A stretch of DNA of 64,000 nucleotides from Phaeobacter gallaeciensis DSM 26640. GTDB taxonomy: Bacteria; Pseudomonadota; Alphaproteobacteria; Rhodobacterales; Rhodobacteraceae. The DNA lies in assembly GCF_000511385.1 (NCBI RefSeq), contig NC_023137.1:3417001-3481000 (forward strand), in the 5' to 3' direction. This document shows positions 25,556-35,824 of the stretch, piece after piece (the stretch's first letter is position 1; each line of letters starts with the position of its first letter). The notes below the pieces were generated by a model, which saw nothing but the letters and a program-made list of their open reading frames with translations, did no database searches and was not told the origin of the DNA. The position numbers were made by a program, and so were the translations under genes.

Positions 25556-26734
25556 ATGAATTTTCCGGAGCGGTTTTCAAACCTGCCGCCATATGCGTTT
25601 CCGCGCCTGCGGGCGTTGCTCGACCACCACACGCCGGGCGGCGACGTGGTGCATATGACCATTGGCGAACCCAAACATGATTTCCCTGCCTGGGTTACCG
25701 ATGTCATCGTCGAAAATGCCGCCGGATTCCAAAGCTATCCGCCAAACGAAGGCAGCGCCGAGTTGCGCGGCGCCATCAGCGACTGGATCAAGCGCCGCTA
25801 TGATGTGAGCGTTGACCCAATGACACAGGTGATGGCGCTGAATGGCACTCGTGAGGGTCTTTACAACGCCGCAATGGCATTATGCCCGGAGCAGAAAAAC
25901 GGTGACAAACCCGTAGTTCTGATCCCTAATCCGTTTTATCAAGTCTACATGGTGGCGGCGATCTCCGTCGCGGCTGAGCCTGTTTTTGTGCCTGCCACGG
26001 CAGATACCGGCCATCTGCCCGACTATGCGAGCCTATCGCCGGAGGTGTTGAACCGTACTGCGGTGGCCTACATCTGCTCCCCCGCGAACCCGCAGGGCGC
26101 TGTTGCCAGCCGGGCATATTGGACCCAGTTGATCCAGTTGGCGGAACAGTATGATTTCCGCATCTTTGCTGACGAATGCTATTCTGAGATCTACCGCGAT
26201 ACCGCACCTGTCGGCGCATTGAGCGTGGCGCAGGAGCTGGGGGCAGATCCCGAACGCGTTGTTCTGTTCAACTCGCTCTCGAAACGGTCCAATCTTGCTG
26301 GTCTGCGTTCAGGTCTGATTGCAGGCGGCCCGGATACAATGAAACGCGTGCATCAGCTGCGTGCCTATTCCGGCGCCCCTCTGCCCGCGCCATTACAGGC
26401 GGCCGCGGCCCGGGTCTGGGCCGATGAAGCGCATGTTGCCGAGAATCGCGCACTCTATCAGGAGAAATACCGGATCGCGGATCGGGTCTTTGACGGGCTC
26501 GACGGCTATATGGCACCCGAGGCGGGATTTTTCCTCTGGCTTCCGGTCGAAGACGGAGAGACCGCCACACTAAAACTGTGGCAGGAAACTGGTGTGCGGG
26601 TCCTGCCCGGTGCCTACCTAGCCCAGGGCGAGGGGGCGGAAAACCCCGGCAAAGGCTATATTCGCGTGGCGCTGGTTGCGCCCGCAGAACAGACAGAGGC
26701 CGCCCTGCGCACGTTGCGCAGCTGCCTGTACTGA
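25556..26734 (+). CDS. Class I/II pyridoxal-phosphate aminotransferase (DapC-like)
   Basis: The 392-residue fold-type I aminotransferase has its PLP Lys at K243 in NSLSKRSNLAGLRSG; YPPNEGSAELR, NGTREG and SPANPQG are typical motifs. The opening residues and IGEPKH resemble alphaproteobacterial succinyldiaminopimelate aminotransferases (DapC), which make lysine and peptidoglycan precursors. That specific assignment is by memory of the family and is moderately sure. It is followed by ftsK after 112 bp. Confidence 0.88.
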   Translation: MNFPERFSNLPPYAFPRLRALLDHHTPGGDVVHMTIGEPKHDFPAWVTDVIVENAAGFQSYPPNEGSAELRGAISDWIKRRYDVSVDPMTQVMALNGTREGLYNAAMALCPEQKNGDKPVVLIPNPFYQVYMVAAISVAAEPVFVPATADTGHLPDYASLSPEVLNRTAVAYICSPANPQGAVASRAYWTQLIQLAEQYDFRIFADECYSEIYRDTAPVGALSVAQELGADPERVVLFNSLSKRSNLAGLRSGLIAGGPDTMKRVHQLRAYSGAPLPAPLQAAAARVWADEAHVAENRALYQEKYRIADRVFDGLDGYMAPEAGFFLWLPVEDGETATLKLWQETGVRVLPGAYLAQGEGAENPGKGYIRVALVAPAEQTEAALRTLRSCLY

Positions 26735-26846
26735 CGACCAATTGCATGCGCCCCGTTCAGGGTGACGCCAAGATAAGAAAAGTCATGGGGATCAAACCCG
26801 CACCAAAAGCGGGACACCCCGATGGACAAGATGAAACGAGGTAGGC

Positions 26847-29800
26847 ATGGCATTTCAAACGCGCAGCCGTGATCCATTGCTGGACAGCACGATGCAGGCG
26901 GCCATTGAGAAACGCGGCAAGGAGCTGATTGGTGTCTTGCTGATCGGGCTGGGCCTGATGGTTGCCCTGATGATCGGCAGCTATTCCGCAGATGATCCCA
27001 ACTGGATGGTATCCACTGATGCCCCGGTTCAGAATCTGCTGGGCCGCACCGGTGCCTCCGTCGCCTTCATTCTCATCACCCTCTTTGGCAAGGCCAGCTG
27101 GGCGATTGCGCTGTTCCTTTCAGTCTGGGGCGGGCGTTGTATCCTGCACCGGGGCGAGGATCGTTTTCTCTGGCCGCTGCTGCTGTCATTGCCTTGGCTC
27201 CTACTGGTCTCTCTGCACCTGGAAACACTGGTCCCCTCGGAAGCATGGAAATCGGCCCATACTTTTGGCCTTGGCGGTATGATCGGGTACACCTTCCTTG
27301 GCATGTTGCTGGCACTGCTGCCGGTCGGACTGATCTTTCTCGTCAAATTTCTGTCGCTGCTGACGGCGCTTGGCATGGTCAGCCTCGGCGCGACCGTGCT
27401 CGGCTTCACCCGACCCGAGGTGACACGTGGCCTGCGGTTTGTTCTGGTTGGCCTCATCCTGATCTATGGTGCGATTGCGGGTCTGCTTGGCCGGGGTGCC
27501 GCCAGTGGCATGCAGGCGGCGCTCAGCTATCGCAGCCGTCGCGCCGAACGAACAGCCGCCGCTGTCGCCATGGCCGATGTTGTCGACAGTGCCGAAACCG
27601 ATCCGCAGATGTTTGAGCCGATGGACTTCGACGATGCCCCCATGGCCGCACCGCCACTGGGCGCCCCGTCACTTGGGCCAGCTGCGGCTCCCCATGCTCG
27701 GGTTGAGCCTGCCTTTGAGGCAGCGCAGGAAGACGCCGCCGAGCCGGTTAAGGAAAAGACCGGGCTATTTGCCCGCGTGCCAAACCTCATTCGTCGCGCA
27801 GAACCGGTCATGCCAGAACCAGAGCTGGTTGAACCGACCCTAAGCGATCTGGATGCCGCCGCAGATCTGGGCGATCTGCCCGGCGATGAACGAATCGCGG
27901 AGAAAATCGCCAGCGCGGTGCGCGTACGCCGAGCTGCTGATGTCGCCCCCGAAGTGGATTTCCCGCTAACCAAGGGCCGCGGACGCCGCCCTGAACCGCT
28001 GATTTTCAATCCCAGTCAAGCGGTGGACGGCCTGCCGCCAGAGCCACCGCTGACCGGTGCATCACTGGACGCCATGGACGCGGCAATGGGGGGGATCCCA
28101 TCTTTGCCCCCTGCACCCGAAACGGGTTTCTCTGCCGAGATCGATCCCCATAGGGACTACGATGCGGCGACCTATGATCATCCTGCGGCCACATCGTCTG
28201 AGTTACAGCATGACAGCTCTCCTGAGTTCGTTGATCATGTCGCATCGGAAGATCTGCCACATGCGCCCGCCGTCACCTCAGGTGCTGGACAGGTTCTGCG
28301 CCGCACGCCTCAGACAGCGCAAGCGGTCCCTGGCACCCCAGCAAACGCTGCACCTGTGACACCGCCTGTAACGCTCCCCGTGGCAGAGCCCCGTCGGGCC
28401 GTTGTGGAACAACCGGTACGCAAACAGCCGCAACCATCGACCCGAGCCAAGGCGGAAGCGCAACCTCCCCTGGCATTTGAGGATACCAGCAGTGACTTTG
28501 AACTGCCGCCGCTCTCTCTGCTGACCAGCCCGGCGCAAATCGAACGTCATCATCTGAGCGATGAGGCGCTGGAAGAAAACGCCCGGATGCTGGAATCCGT
28601 GTTGGATGACTACGGCGTCAAAGGAGATATCGTTTCAGTGCGTCCCGGCCCCGTTGTCACCATGTATGAACTGGAACCGGCACCCGGCCTGAAAGCAAGC
28701 CGTGTTATCGGCCTCGCGGATGATATCGCCCGCTCGATGTCGGCGCTCTCTGCGCGGGTGTCTACCGTGCCCGGCCGCACAGTGATCGGTATCGAACTGC
28801 CAAATGACAAACGCGAGAAAGTTGTCCTGCGCGAAATCCTCGCCTCGCGCGATTTTGGTGATGGCACCCATGCCCTGCCGCTTGCGCTTGGCAAGGATAT
28901 TGGCGGCGACAGTATGGTCGCCAACCTCGCCAAAATGCCCCACCTGCTGATCGCAGGGACCACCGGTTCGGGTAAATCCGTGGCGATCAACACCATGATC
29001 CTGTCGCTGCTATACAAGCTGACGCCAGAGGAATGCCGCCTGATCATGATCGATCCGAAGATGCTCGAACTCTCGGTCTATGACGGTATTCCGCACCTTC
29101 TGTCGCCGGTGGTGACCGATCCGAAAAAAGCTGTCGTTGCCCTGAAATGGGTCGTCGGCGAAATGGAAGATCGCTATCGCAAGATGTCGAAAATGGGCGT
29201 CCGCAACATCGCAGGCTACAATGGCCGAGTGAAAGAAGCGCTCGACAAGGGTGAGATGTTCAGCCGGACGGTGCAGACCGGTTTTGACGATGACACCGGC
29301 GAGCCAGTGTTTGAGACAGAAGAATTCGCCCCCGAAGCCCTGCCCTACATCGTCGTCATTGTCGACGAGATGGCCGACCTGATGATGGTTGCTGGCAAGG
29401 AGATTGAGGCCTGCATCCAGCGTCTGGCCCAGATGGCGCGGGCCTCGGGCATTCACCTGATCATGGCCACACAGCGGCCGTCGGTCGATGTGATCACCGG
29501 CACGATCAAGGCCAACTTCCCGACCCGGATTTCCTTCCAGGTGACCTCAAAAGTGGACAGCCGGACCATCCTTGGTGAGATGGGCGCTGAGCAGCTCCTT
29601 GGGATGGGGGACATGCTCTATATGGCCGGGGGTGCCAAGATCACCCGCTGCCATGGTCCATTTGTGTCCGATGAAGAGGTGGAGGAGGTCGTCAACCACC
29701 TCAAGCAGTTTGGCCCGCCTGAGTATATCGGCAACGTATTGGATGGCCCCGACGACGAAAAGGCAGACAATATCGATGCGGTTCTGGGCCTGTCTACCGG

Positions 29801-30008
29801 TGGCAATACCGATACCGAGGATGCCCTCTATGACACCGCAGTGCAGATTGTGATCAAGGATCGTAAGTGCTCCACCTCCTATATCCAGCGCAAACTCGCC
29901 ATCGGCTATAACAAGGCCGCACGTCTTGTTGAACAGATGGAGGAAGAGGGCCTTGTTTCCCCAGCAAACCACGTTGGTAAAAGGGAAATTCTGGTTCCTG
30001 AGCAATGA
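26847..30008 (+). CDS. ftsK: DNA translocase FtsK/SpoIIIE
   Basis: The 1053-residue septal DNA pump coordinates chromosome dimer resolution with division. It has four to five N-terminal membrane helices (about residues 27-215), then a long Ala/Pro/Glu-rich linker (about 220-540). The motor domain has Walker [10 protein letters not shown] near residue 704 and Walker [12 protein letters not shown], with the hexamer motif [13 protein letters not shown]. The C-terminal gamma winged helix (about 985-1050; [22 protein letters not shown]) reads KOPS sites. GAGGTAGGC precedes the ATG. lolA follows after 63 bp, an arrangement common in alphaproteobacteria. Confidence 0.96.
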   Translation: MAFQTRSRDPLLDSTMQAAIEKRGKELIGVLLIGLGLMVALMIGSYSADDPNWMVSTDAPVQNLLGRTGASVAFILITLFGKASWAIALFLSVWGGRCILHRGEDRFLWPLLLSLPWLLLVSLHLETLVPSEAWKSAHTFGLGGMIGYTFLGMLLALLPVGLIFLVKFLSLLTALGMVSLGATVLGFTRPEVTRGLRFVLVGLILIYGAIAGLLGRGAASGMQAALSYRSRRAERTAAAVAMADVVDSAETDPQMFEPMDFDDAPMAAPPLGAPSLGPAAAPHARVEPAFEAAQEDAAEPVKEKTGLFARVPNLIRRAEPVMPEPELVEPTLSDLDAAADLGDLPGDERIAEKIASAVRVRRAADVAPEVDFPLTKGRGRRPEPLIFNPSQAVDGLPPEPPLTGASLDAMDAAMGGIPSLPPAPETGFSAEIDPHRDYDAATYDHPAATSSELQHDSSPEFVDHVASEDLPHAPAVTSGAGQVLRRTPQTAQAVPGTPANAAPVTPPVTLPVAEPRRAVVEQPVRKQPQPSTRAKAEAQPPLAFEDTSSDFELPPLSLLTSPAQIERHHLSDEALEENARMLESVLDDYGVKGDIVSVRPGPVVTMYELEPAPGLKASRVIGLADDIARSMSALSARVSTVPGRTVIGIELPNDKREKVVLREILASRDFGDGTHALPLALGKDIGGDSMVANLAKMPHLLIAGTTGSGKSVAINTMILSLLYKLTPEECRLIMIDPKMLELSVYDGIPHLLSPVVTDPKKAVVALKWVVGEMEDRYRKMSKMGVRNIAGYNGRVKEALDKGEMFSRTVQTGFDDDTGEPVFETEEFAPEALPYIVVIVDEMADLMMVAGKEIEACIQRLAQMARASGIHLIMATQRPSVDVITGTIKANFPTRISFQVTSKVDSRTILGEMGAEQLLGMGDMLYMAGGAKITRCHGPFVSDEEVEEVVNHLKQFGPPEYIGNVLDGPDDEKADNIDAVLGLSTGGNTDTEDALYDTAVQIVIKDRKCSTSYIQRKLAIGYNKAARLVEQMEEEGLVSPANHVGKREILVPEQ

Positions 30009-30071
30009 ATTCGGGGCGGGGCCAATGGTCCCGCCTCTTCACATTTGCCGCAGCGTCCTTATTTAGAAGCC

Positions 30072-30659
30072 ATGAAACAAATCGCCTACGCCATAGCGCT
30101 GACGCTCTGTTCCCCGGCTGCATGGGCAGCCGAGAAGCTGAGCCTGAACGACGTTTCGCAATACTTAAACGGGATTTCCACCGCCACGGCGCCCTTCAGC
30201 CAGATCAACGATGACGGCAGCCTGTCGACCGGGAAACTGTATATGCACCGGCCCGGTCGGATGCGGTTCGAATATGACCCGCCGAACAAGGGTGTTGTGG
30301 TGGCAGGAGCAGGTGCTGTGCTGATTCAGGATCCGAAATCCAACCAGCCACCGGAAACCTATCCGCTGAAGCGCACCCCGCTCTCCCTGATCCTTGCTCG
30401 GAACGTGAACCTTGGGCGTGCCAATATGGTCGTTGGTCACAGTTTTGACGGCACCTCGACCATTATCCGGGCGCAGGATCCCAAGAACCCGGAGTATGGC
30501 AGCATCGAAATGATGTTCACCGACAATCCGGTCGAGCTGCGCAAATGGGTCATTCACGATGGCTCTGGTGGGCAGACCACAGTGATCCTCGGCGGGTTGG
30601 AAACAGGTGGAAAACTGCCTTCGAAACTGTTCAACACCAGCTCTGCCCCGTCGCGCTAA
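30072..30659 (+). CDS. lolA: Outer-membrane lipoprotein carrier protein LolA
   Basis: This 195-residue periplasmic chaperone carries lipoproteins from LolCDE to the outer membrane. It has a clear signal peptide cleaved after AAWA (about residue 19). The LolA motifs are the YMHRPGRMRFEYDPP strand and the FTDNPVELRKWVIHD C-terminal region. The ATG at 30072 gives the signal peptide directly; the upstream extension is not needed. It sits downstream of ftsK and ends at a strong terminator. Confidence 0.93.
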   Translation: MKQIAYAIALTLCSPAAWAAEKLSLNDVSQYLNGISTATAPFSQINDDGSLSTGKLYMHRPGRMRFEYDPPNKGVVVAGAGAVLIQDPKSNQPPETYPLKRTPLSLILARNVNLGRANMVVGHSFDGTSTIIRAQDPKNPEYGSIEMMFTDNPVELRKWVIHDGSGGQTTVILGGLETGGKLPSKLFNTSSAPSR

Positions 30660-30685
30660 CTGTTAGCGTAACCTGGAACAAAAAG

Positions 30686-30713
30686 ACCCCCGCGCCGATC
30701 ATCGGGCGGGGGT
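30686..30713. terminator. Convergent terminator after lolA
   Basis: ACCCCCGC / GCGGGGGT forms the outer stem with an inner CCGAT/ATCGG stem and a single-base bulge, between the lolA stop and the stop of the minus-strand lipoprotein gene. TTTGTC follows on the plus strand and TCTTTTTG on the minus strand. Confidence 0.75.
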
Positions 30714-30734
30714 TTGTCATTGTCGAGATCGCAG

Positions 30735-31325
30735 CTATCGACGTGCGCGGCGACAGGTTGCGAGCTGTGTCTGATACATCTCAGCCCGTGCCTGCACCTT
30801 ACCAGCGACGCGCAACAGCCAAGGTTTCGAACGATACGTGCCCCGCGCATAGCCAGTGTGGCCATCGTGATAAGCGAGATACTGGTTACGCGCGTCATAG
30901 AGCGACACGCCGTTGCGTTCCCGCGTCTGGTTCATGTACCAGCCCATAAAGTCGGTGGCGTCCTTGATGCGATTTCGTTTCGCACCACGCCGTCCAGCTG
31001 ATCTGCGGTAGTCGTCCCAAGTGCCGTCCAACGCCTGACTATAGCCATACGCGCTGGATTGCCGCCCCATCGGGATCACCCCAAGCGCAAACCGGTGTGG
31101 TGTGCGTGCGTCGGAACGGAACCGGCTCTCTTGGTGGATAACGGCCATCTGTACATGCATGGGCACGCCCCAGCGCTTTTCCGTGGCGCGGAACGCCTTC
31201 AGATATTCAGGGCGCTGCTTGATGATACTGCACGCGTTGTCGAGATTGCGCGGTGGTGAGCCACCGCCACCGCCGCAGGATGCCACGATCAACAATAGGA
31301 TCATGGCGCCTATGATTCTGCTCAT
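30735..31325 (-). CDS. Lipoprotein with lytic-transglycosylase (SLT)-like domain
   Basis: The 196-residue protein has a lipoprotein signal ending in IVASC (acylated Cys at residue 17). It continues with an SLT-like fold: MAVIHQESRFRSDA includes the catalytic Glu context (QES). Then come SAYGYSQALDGTWDDYR and YLAYHDGHTGYARG. SLT enzymes cleave the glycan strand of peptidoglycan. The location is inferred to be the inner leaflet of the outer membrane or the inner membrane. It is convergent with lolA. Confidence 0.82.
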   Translation of the reverse strand: MSRIIGAMILLLIVASCGGGGGSPPRNLDNACSIIKQRPEYLKAFRATEKRWGVPMHVQMAVIHQESRFRSDARTPHRFALGVIPMGRQSSAYGYSQALDGTWDDYRRSAGRRGAKRNRIKDATDFMGWYMNQTRERNGVSLYDARNQYLAYHDGHTGYARGTYRSKPWLLRVAGKVQARAEMYQTQLATCRRARR

Positions 31326-31452
31326 TGCCTCTGCCTCTTGTAAATCACTGGGCGTATTTTGGCCGCAGTGTAACCAATCGCAGACGGCGTGAAAATCACT
31401 ATTCCGTGGCGCCTATGGCTGGAGTGGCATTGACGACATTGCCCAACACCGA

Positions 31453-32241
31453 TCAGAGATCAAATGTTGCGAAAACCGGCGCGTGGTCACTGGGCTTCTC
31501 CCACCCACGGGCATCACGCATCACCCGGCTGGAATGGGCTGCGTTCTTGATATCCGGGGTCGCCCAGACATGATCCAGTCGGCGTCCCTTGTCCGCCGCA
31601 TCCCAGTCCTTGGCGCGGTAGCTCCACCAACTGTAGAGCTGCCCATCAGGAATATCGTTGCGCGTGACATCGGACCAGCCACCTGCGTCCATGACATCTG
31701 CGAAATATTCGACCTCAATCGGGGTGTGACTCACCACCTTCAGCAGCTTTTTGTGGTCCCAGACATCATCCTCGCGCGGCGCAATATTGAGGTCACCAAC
31801 CAGAATGGATTTCTCGGGCCGTTCGGCGTTGAACCAGTCGCGCATGTCCGTGAGGTAATCGAGTTTCTGACCGAATTTTTCATTCACCGCGCGGTCCGGG
31901 ACATCGCCGCCGGCAGGCACGTAGAAATTGTGGATCGTAACCCCGTTTTCCAACCGCCCCGCGATGTGGCGTGCATGACCTAAGCCTGCAAAATCTTTGT
32001 CGCCAACATCCTCGATCGGCAGTCGGGACAGGATCGCCACACCGTTGTACCCCTTCTGCCCACGCGCAACCATATGGCCGTAGCCAAGCTCGGCAAACTG
32101 CTCCATCGGGATCTTGTCCACCGGGCTTTTGCATTCCTGCAAGCACAGAACATCCGGGCCCTCCTCCGCCAACAGCTTGCAGACAATCGGCTCCCGCAGG
32201 CGAACCGAATTGATGTTCCAGGTGGCTAGGGTAAACGACAT
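31453..32241 (-). CDS. xth: Exodeoxyribonuclease III (AP endonuclease)
   Basis: The 262-residue endonuclease/exonuclease/phosphatase-fold enzyme repairs abasic sites. LATWNINSVRLR at the N-terminus, LCLQECKSP (metal Glu), GYNGVAILSR, VGDLNIAPREDDV and the C-terminal KPSDHAPVFATF (catalytic Asp-His) match ExoIII. AAGAGGCG precedes ATG 32241; the longer frame is not supported. It is monocistronic on the minus strand. Confidence 0.95.
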   Translation of the reverse strand: MSFTLATWNINSVRLREPIVCKLLAEEGPDVLCLQECKSPVDKIPMEQFAELGYGHMVARGQKGYNGVAILSRLPIEDVGDKDFAGLGHARHIAGRLENGVTIHNFYVPAGGDVPDRAVNEKFGQKLDYLTDMRDWFNAERPEKSILVGDLNIAPREDDVWDHKKLLKVVSHTPIEVEYFADVMDAGGWSDVTRNDIPDGQLYSWWSYRAKDWDAADKGRRLDHVWATPDIKNAAHSSRVMRDARGWEKPSDHAPVFATFDL

Positions 32242-32375
32242 TGCGCGCCTCTTTCTGTCAGGTCTGTGCGGTTGGCGCGATACTGCCCTCTCTGACGCGG
32301 TGATACCAGTGGCCAAATGACTGCAAGGGAGCTCTCGCATATCAATGCAGCATTCCCAAACCAGCATGACCTGGG

Positions 32376-32404
32376 CAAAAAAAGGCCGGGCACAAAGGCC
32401 CGGC
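32376..32404 (-). terminator. Intrinsic terminator of the response-regulator gene
   Basis: GCCGGGC (32384-32390) pairs with GCCCGGC (32398-32404), loop ACAAAGG. On the minus strand the stem is followed directly by a run of seven T (complement of 32376-32382). It lies about 120 bp past the regulator stop. Confidence 0.8.
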
Positions 32405-32525
32405 AGTCCAACAGGGAGGAACATGTCATTACCCGGACATGCACGGGAACTCTCATCAGCGCCGTGGCGCCTGTCTCAGTGGTCAGCGTAGCCCCAAGAC
32501 CTGGCGATTCTATGGCGCTGACATG

Positions 32526-33212
32526 TCAAATCGCCAGTTTGTAGCCACCCGACTCAGTCACCAGTATACGTGCATTCGACGGGTCTGGCTCAATTTTTTG
32601 GCGAAGTCTATAAATATGCGTCTCCAGCGTGTGGGTTGTGACACCTGCATTGTAGCCCCAGACCTCGTGCAGCAGCACATCACGCTGTACCACTCCCTCG
32701 TTAGAGCGGTAGAGGAATTTCAGGATGTTGGTTTCCTTTTCCGTCAGACGAATCTTGCGCTCATCCTCGGTCAGCAGCAGCTTCATCGCAGGTTTGAACG
32801 TATAGGGGCCAAGCGCAAAAACAGCATCTTCGGACTGCTCGTGCTGGCGCAACTGGGCGCGGATTCGCGCAAGCAGCACCGGGAACTTGAACGGTTTGGT
32901 GACATAGTCGTTCGCGCCCGCATCCAGACCCAGAATAGTGTCCGCATCGCTGTCGTGTCCCGTCAGCATCAGGATCGGTGCCTTCACGCCCTGTTTGCGC
33001 ATCAGGCGGCAGAGCTCCCGCCCATCCGTATCCGGTAGGCCAACATCCAGAATAACCAGATCGTAAAGCGCCTCTTTCGCACGCTCCATCGCATTCTGAC
33101 CATTCTCGGCCTCAAAGACATCGAAGTCCTCAGTCATGACCAACTGTTCGCTCAAGGCTTCGCGCAGATCCTCGTCATCATCAACGAGCAGAATTTTCTT
33201 CAGTTGGGCCAT
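32526..33212 (-). CDS. OmpR/PhoB-family response regulator (orphan)
   Basis: At 228 residues, the receiver domain (residues 5-118) has acidic pocket DDDED, phospho-acceptor D56 in DLVILDVGLP, and YVTKPF with the conserved Lys. The C-terminal winged helix (about 130-228) is of OmpR type (LTEKETNILKFLY...THTLETHIYRLRQKIEP). No histidine kinase is adjacent, so the partner is encoded elsewhere. AGGAGG lies 8 bases before ATG 33212. The strong site and the lone position suggest a conserved global regulator; its targets are unknown. Confidence 0.92.
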   Translation of the reverse strand: MAQLKKILLVDDDEDLREALSEQLVMTEDFDVFEAENGQNAMERAKEALYDLVILDVGLPDTDGRELCRLMRKQGVKAPILMLTGHDSDADTILGLDAGANDYVTKPFKFPVLLARIRAQLRQHEQSEDAVFALGPYTFKPAMKLLLTEDERKIRLTEKETNILKFLYRSNEGVVQRDVLLHEVWGYNAGVTTHTLETHIYRLRQKIEPDPSNARILVTESGGYKLAI

Positions 33213-33406
33213 CACCTTGTCCTCCTGTGCTACTCCCAACACATGCGCAGTCCATCGCCCGATCACAAGTTATGCTGCAAAGCTTTCACGCCGACGTGTC
33301 CATCAGACGGGAATTGTTTCACTTTCACCCAAATTATGACTACGTAATGACTACTCGCCGCTACGCTACTGCGCCCGACGATTTCAATGACCGACAGGAT
33401 TTCCGC

Positions 33407-34495
33407 ATGAGTCTGATGCCTACGATGATCGACCTTCTGGCCCGCGCGCGGGTGGATTTGCGGATGGGGTTGCCGGTGGTTCTGACCACACCGGATCAGG
33501 CTATTCTTGCCCTCGCAGTGGAGCCTTTGGATACGAAACGTCTTACCAGCTTGCGCGCGCTTGGTCCCATTGTGCTAACGGTGACAGCGCGGCGCGCCGA
33601 AACACTGAAGGCACGTGTCTATGATGGGGATATCGCCCGCATTACCGTTCCATCATCTGCTGATCTTAGCTGGATTCAAGCAGTTTCAGATCCGGCCGAT
33701 GACCTTCGCACCCCTATGAAGGGGCCTCTACGGAGCGATAGGGACGGTGACGTGGAACTCCACCGACTGGCCATTGCTTTGACGAAATCAGCCCGTCTCT
33801 TACCCGCGGCAGTTATCTGCCCGCTGGAGCATCCAGCGCAATTCGCCCAAAGCCACGGGTTGACGACATTGCCGCTGGCCGCAGTTGCTCCGCTGATGGT
33901 CGAAAGCTCTCCGCTCCACCCTGTCGCCGCCGCCCGCCTGCCGATTGCCGCTGCCGAGGCTGGCCGACTGCATATCTTCCGCCCGGAGGATGGCGCAGAA
34001 GAACACTACGCCATCGAGATCGGCAAACCTGACCGCAGCCAGCCAGTTCTGGCCCGGCTGCATTCGGCTTGTTTTACCGGCGATGTTCTGGGGTCGCTGA
34101 AATGCGACTGCGGTCCACAGCTTCATGGGGCACTGGCGCAAATGGGCGCCGAGGGCCAGGGTGTTTTGCTCTACCTGAACCAGGAAGGGCGTGGGATTGG
34201 TCTGGCCAACAAGATGCGCGCCTATTCCCTGCAGGATCAGGGGTTTGACACTGTTGAAGCCAACCACAGGCTGGGGTTCGAGGACGATGAACGGGATTTT
34301 CGTCTGGGCTCTGCCATCCTCAAGGAGTTGGGGTTTTCATCGGTGCGACTTCTGACAAATAACCCGAACAAAATTTCTATGATGGAGAAAACCGGCATTA
34401 CCGTTGCGGAACGGGTTCCGCTTAAGGTTGGAGAGACCGCATTCAACCGAGGTTACCTCGCAACCAAAGCCGCCAAGTCAGGTCACATGCTGTGA
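33407..34495 (+). CDS. ribA: GTP cyclohydrolase II (RibA), long alphaproteobacterial form
   Basis: The 362-residue protein opens the GTP imidazole ring in the first step of riboflavin synthesis. The C-terminal ~200 residues hold the catalytic domain, with zinc ligands C222, C233 and C235 in CFTGDVLGSLKCDC, then NQEGRGIGLANK, EANHRLGFEDDERDF and LLTNNPNK. The N-terminal ~170 residues are an extra domain without RibB catalytic motifs, a form common in this family. ATG 33407 has AGGA 7 bases upstream; earlier ATGs lack one. The stop overlaps the next start (GTGA). Confidence 0.92.
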   Translation: MSLMPTMIDLLARARVDLRMGLPVVLTTPDQAILALAVEPLDTKRLTSLRALGPIVLTVTARRAETLKARVYDGDIARITVPSSADLSWIQAVSDPADDLRTPMKGPLRSDRDGDVELHRLAIALTKSARLLPAAVICPLEHPAQFAQSHGLTTLPLAAVAPLMVESSPLHPVAAARLPIAAAEAGRLHIFRPEDGAEEHYAIEIGKPDRSQPVLARLHSACFTGDVLGSLKCDCGPQLHGALAQMGAEGQGVLLYLNQEGRGIGLANKMRAYSLQDQGFDTVEANHRLGFEDDERDFRLGSAILKELGFSSVRLLTNNPNKISMMEKTGITVAERVPLKVGETAFNRGYLATKAAKSGHML

Positions 34496-35028
34496 GACCC
34501 TCGATAGCGCGTGCTTTGGGGCCGATGGACATGGTGCTCACACGGCAGGGGCTGCGCTTTGCCGGGCGCCTCCTGCCCTGCACGATTGGGCGCGGCGGGC
34601 TGACCCGCAACAAAGCGGAGGGCGACGGGGCGACGCCTATCGGCTGCCATGAGATCGTCGGAATGCTCTACCGACCTGACCGCATGACCCCGCCGGTAGA
34701 CTGGGCGGAACCGATTGGGCCCGGTGATCTGTGGTCCGACGCTTCCGGTGCGATTGACTACAACCACCACGTCCGCGCGCCATACGCTGGCAGCCATGAA
34801 GCTCTGAGGCGGGCTGATCCGCTGTATGACCTGATCTTGGTGACGGATTGGAACTGGCCAGACGCTGAACCGGGACGCGGATCGGCGATTTTTCTGCATC
34901 AATGGCGCCGCCCCGGATACCCAACGGAGGGATGTATCGCCTTCTCACGAAAAAACCTGCACTGGCTGGCCGGACAGATTGCCCTCCGAACGCGCCTTAT
35001 TGTGCCGCCGCTGGCGCTGGCACAGTGA
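34492..35028 (+). CDS. L,D-transpeptidase (YkuD-family) protein
   Basis: The 178-residue YkuD-like domain has catalytic Cys C148 in TEGCIAFS and His H136 in FLHQW. It crosslinks peptidoglycan or anchors proteins through L,D bonds in the family. I see no signal peptide, which is frequent in this subfamily (also called YafK/YbiS-like in some annotations), so the location is unsure. It has a GTG start at 34492 overlapping the ribA stop, which implies translation coupled to ribA. Confidence 0.87.
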   Translation: MRPSIARALGPMDMVLTRQGLRFAGRLLPCTIGRGGLTRNKAEGDGATPIGCHEIVGMLYRPDRMTPPVDWAEPIGPGDLWSDASGAIDYNHHVRAPYAGSHEALRRADPLYDLILVTDWNWPDAEPGRGSAIFLHQWRRPGYPTEGCIAFSRKNLHWLAGQIALRTRLIVPPLALAQ

Positions 35029-35055
35029 CACAACTTCAGATTGGCATGCCAGCCC

Positions 35056-35712
35056 CTAGATTTCGTAGGCACGGGCCCCGAAAATAGCGGATCCAACCCG
35101 AACATGAGTCGCGCCCAGAGCCACGGCAGTTTCGAAATCACCGCTCATGCCCATCGACAAACCAGTCAGACCGTTTCGGGCCGCAATTTTACCCAATAGG
35201 GAAAAATGCAGGCTCGGCTCTTCATCCGCGGGTGGAATACACATCAGACCTTCAATGATGAGATCCATGTCCTGACACTCGCGGATAAAGGCGTCCGCCT
35301 CGCGCGGGGGAATACCCGCCTTTTGCGGCTCTTCGCCAGTGTTCACCTGAACAAACAAATTGGGGCAGTGACCCAACTCCTGCGCCAGTCGGGCAAGGGT
35401 CTTTGCCAGCTTCGGGCGATCCACGGTGTGAATGTTCTGAAACAGTTCCATCGCCTGCCGCGCCTTGTTGGTTTGCAGTGGACCAATCAGGTGCAGATCA
35501 AGACCTGAATAGCGGGTCGAAAAATCCGGCCACTTTCCCGCGGCCTCCTGCACGCGATTCTCGCCGAAACAGCGATGCCCCTGCTCCAGAACCGCTTCAA
35601 CCCGTTCGTTTGGCTGAACTTTGGAGACTGCGATCAGCTGTGCAGAGCCTTGCGGGCGACCCGCTTTTTCTTCGGCGGAACGAATGCGGGATTGAATGTC
35701 TTGAAGCGACAT
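35056..35712 (-). CDS. YggS-family PLP-homeostasis protein
   Basis: The 218-residue PLP-binding barrel protein without known catalysis controls free pyridoxal phosphate. The PLP Lys is K31 in LIAVSKVQP. Other motifs are HRCFGENRVQEA, LHLIGPLQTNK and LSMGMSGDFETAVALGATHVRVGSAIFG. It is convergent with the L,D-transpeptidase gene and stands alone. Confidence 0.94.
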   Translation of the reverse strand: MSLQDIQSRIRSAEEKAGRPQGSAQLIAVSKVQPNERVEAVLEQGHRCFGENRVQEAAGKWPDFSTRYSGLDLHLIGPLQTNKARQAMELFQNIHTVDRPKLAKTLARLAQELGHCPNLFVQVNTGEEPQKAGIPPREADAFIRECQDMDLIIEGLMCIPPADEEPSLHFSLLGKIAARNGLTGLSMGMSGDFETAVALGATHVRVGSAIFGARAYEI

Positions 35713-35774
35713 GGGGTAGTCTCACTGTAGTCATCTGATGCCGCAGACAAACACGGTTTTTACACAAAAGAAAA

Positions 35775-35798
35775 GGGCGAGCTCGTAAGAGCCCGCCC
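35775..35798 (-). terminator. Intrinsic terminator of the porin gene
   Basis: GGGCGAGCTC / GAGCCCGCCC (one mismatch) with a GTAA loop lies 27 bp past the porin stop on the minus strand. Its complement continues as TTTTCTTTTGTGTAAAAA, a T-rich tract. Confidence 0.75.
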
Positions 35799-35824
35799 CA
35801 AGAACCGTAGTGGTTCAGATCAGC

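Noticed and set aside
27500..28500. Repetitive Ala/Pro/Glu-rich stretch that could be taken for a repeat element
   Set aside because: It is the normal low-complexity linker of FtsK between the membrane and motor domains.
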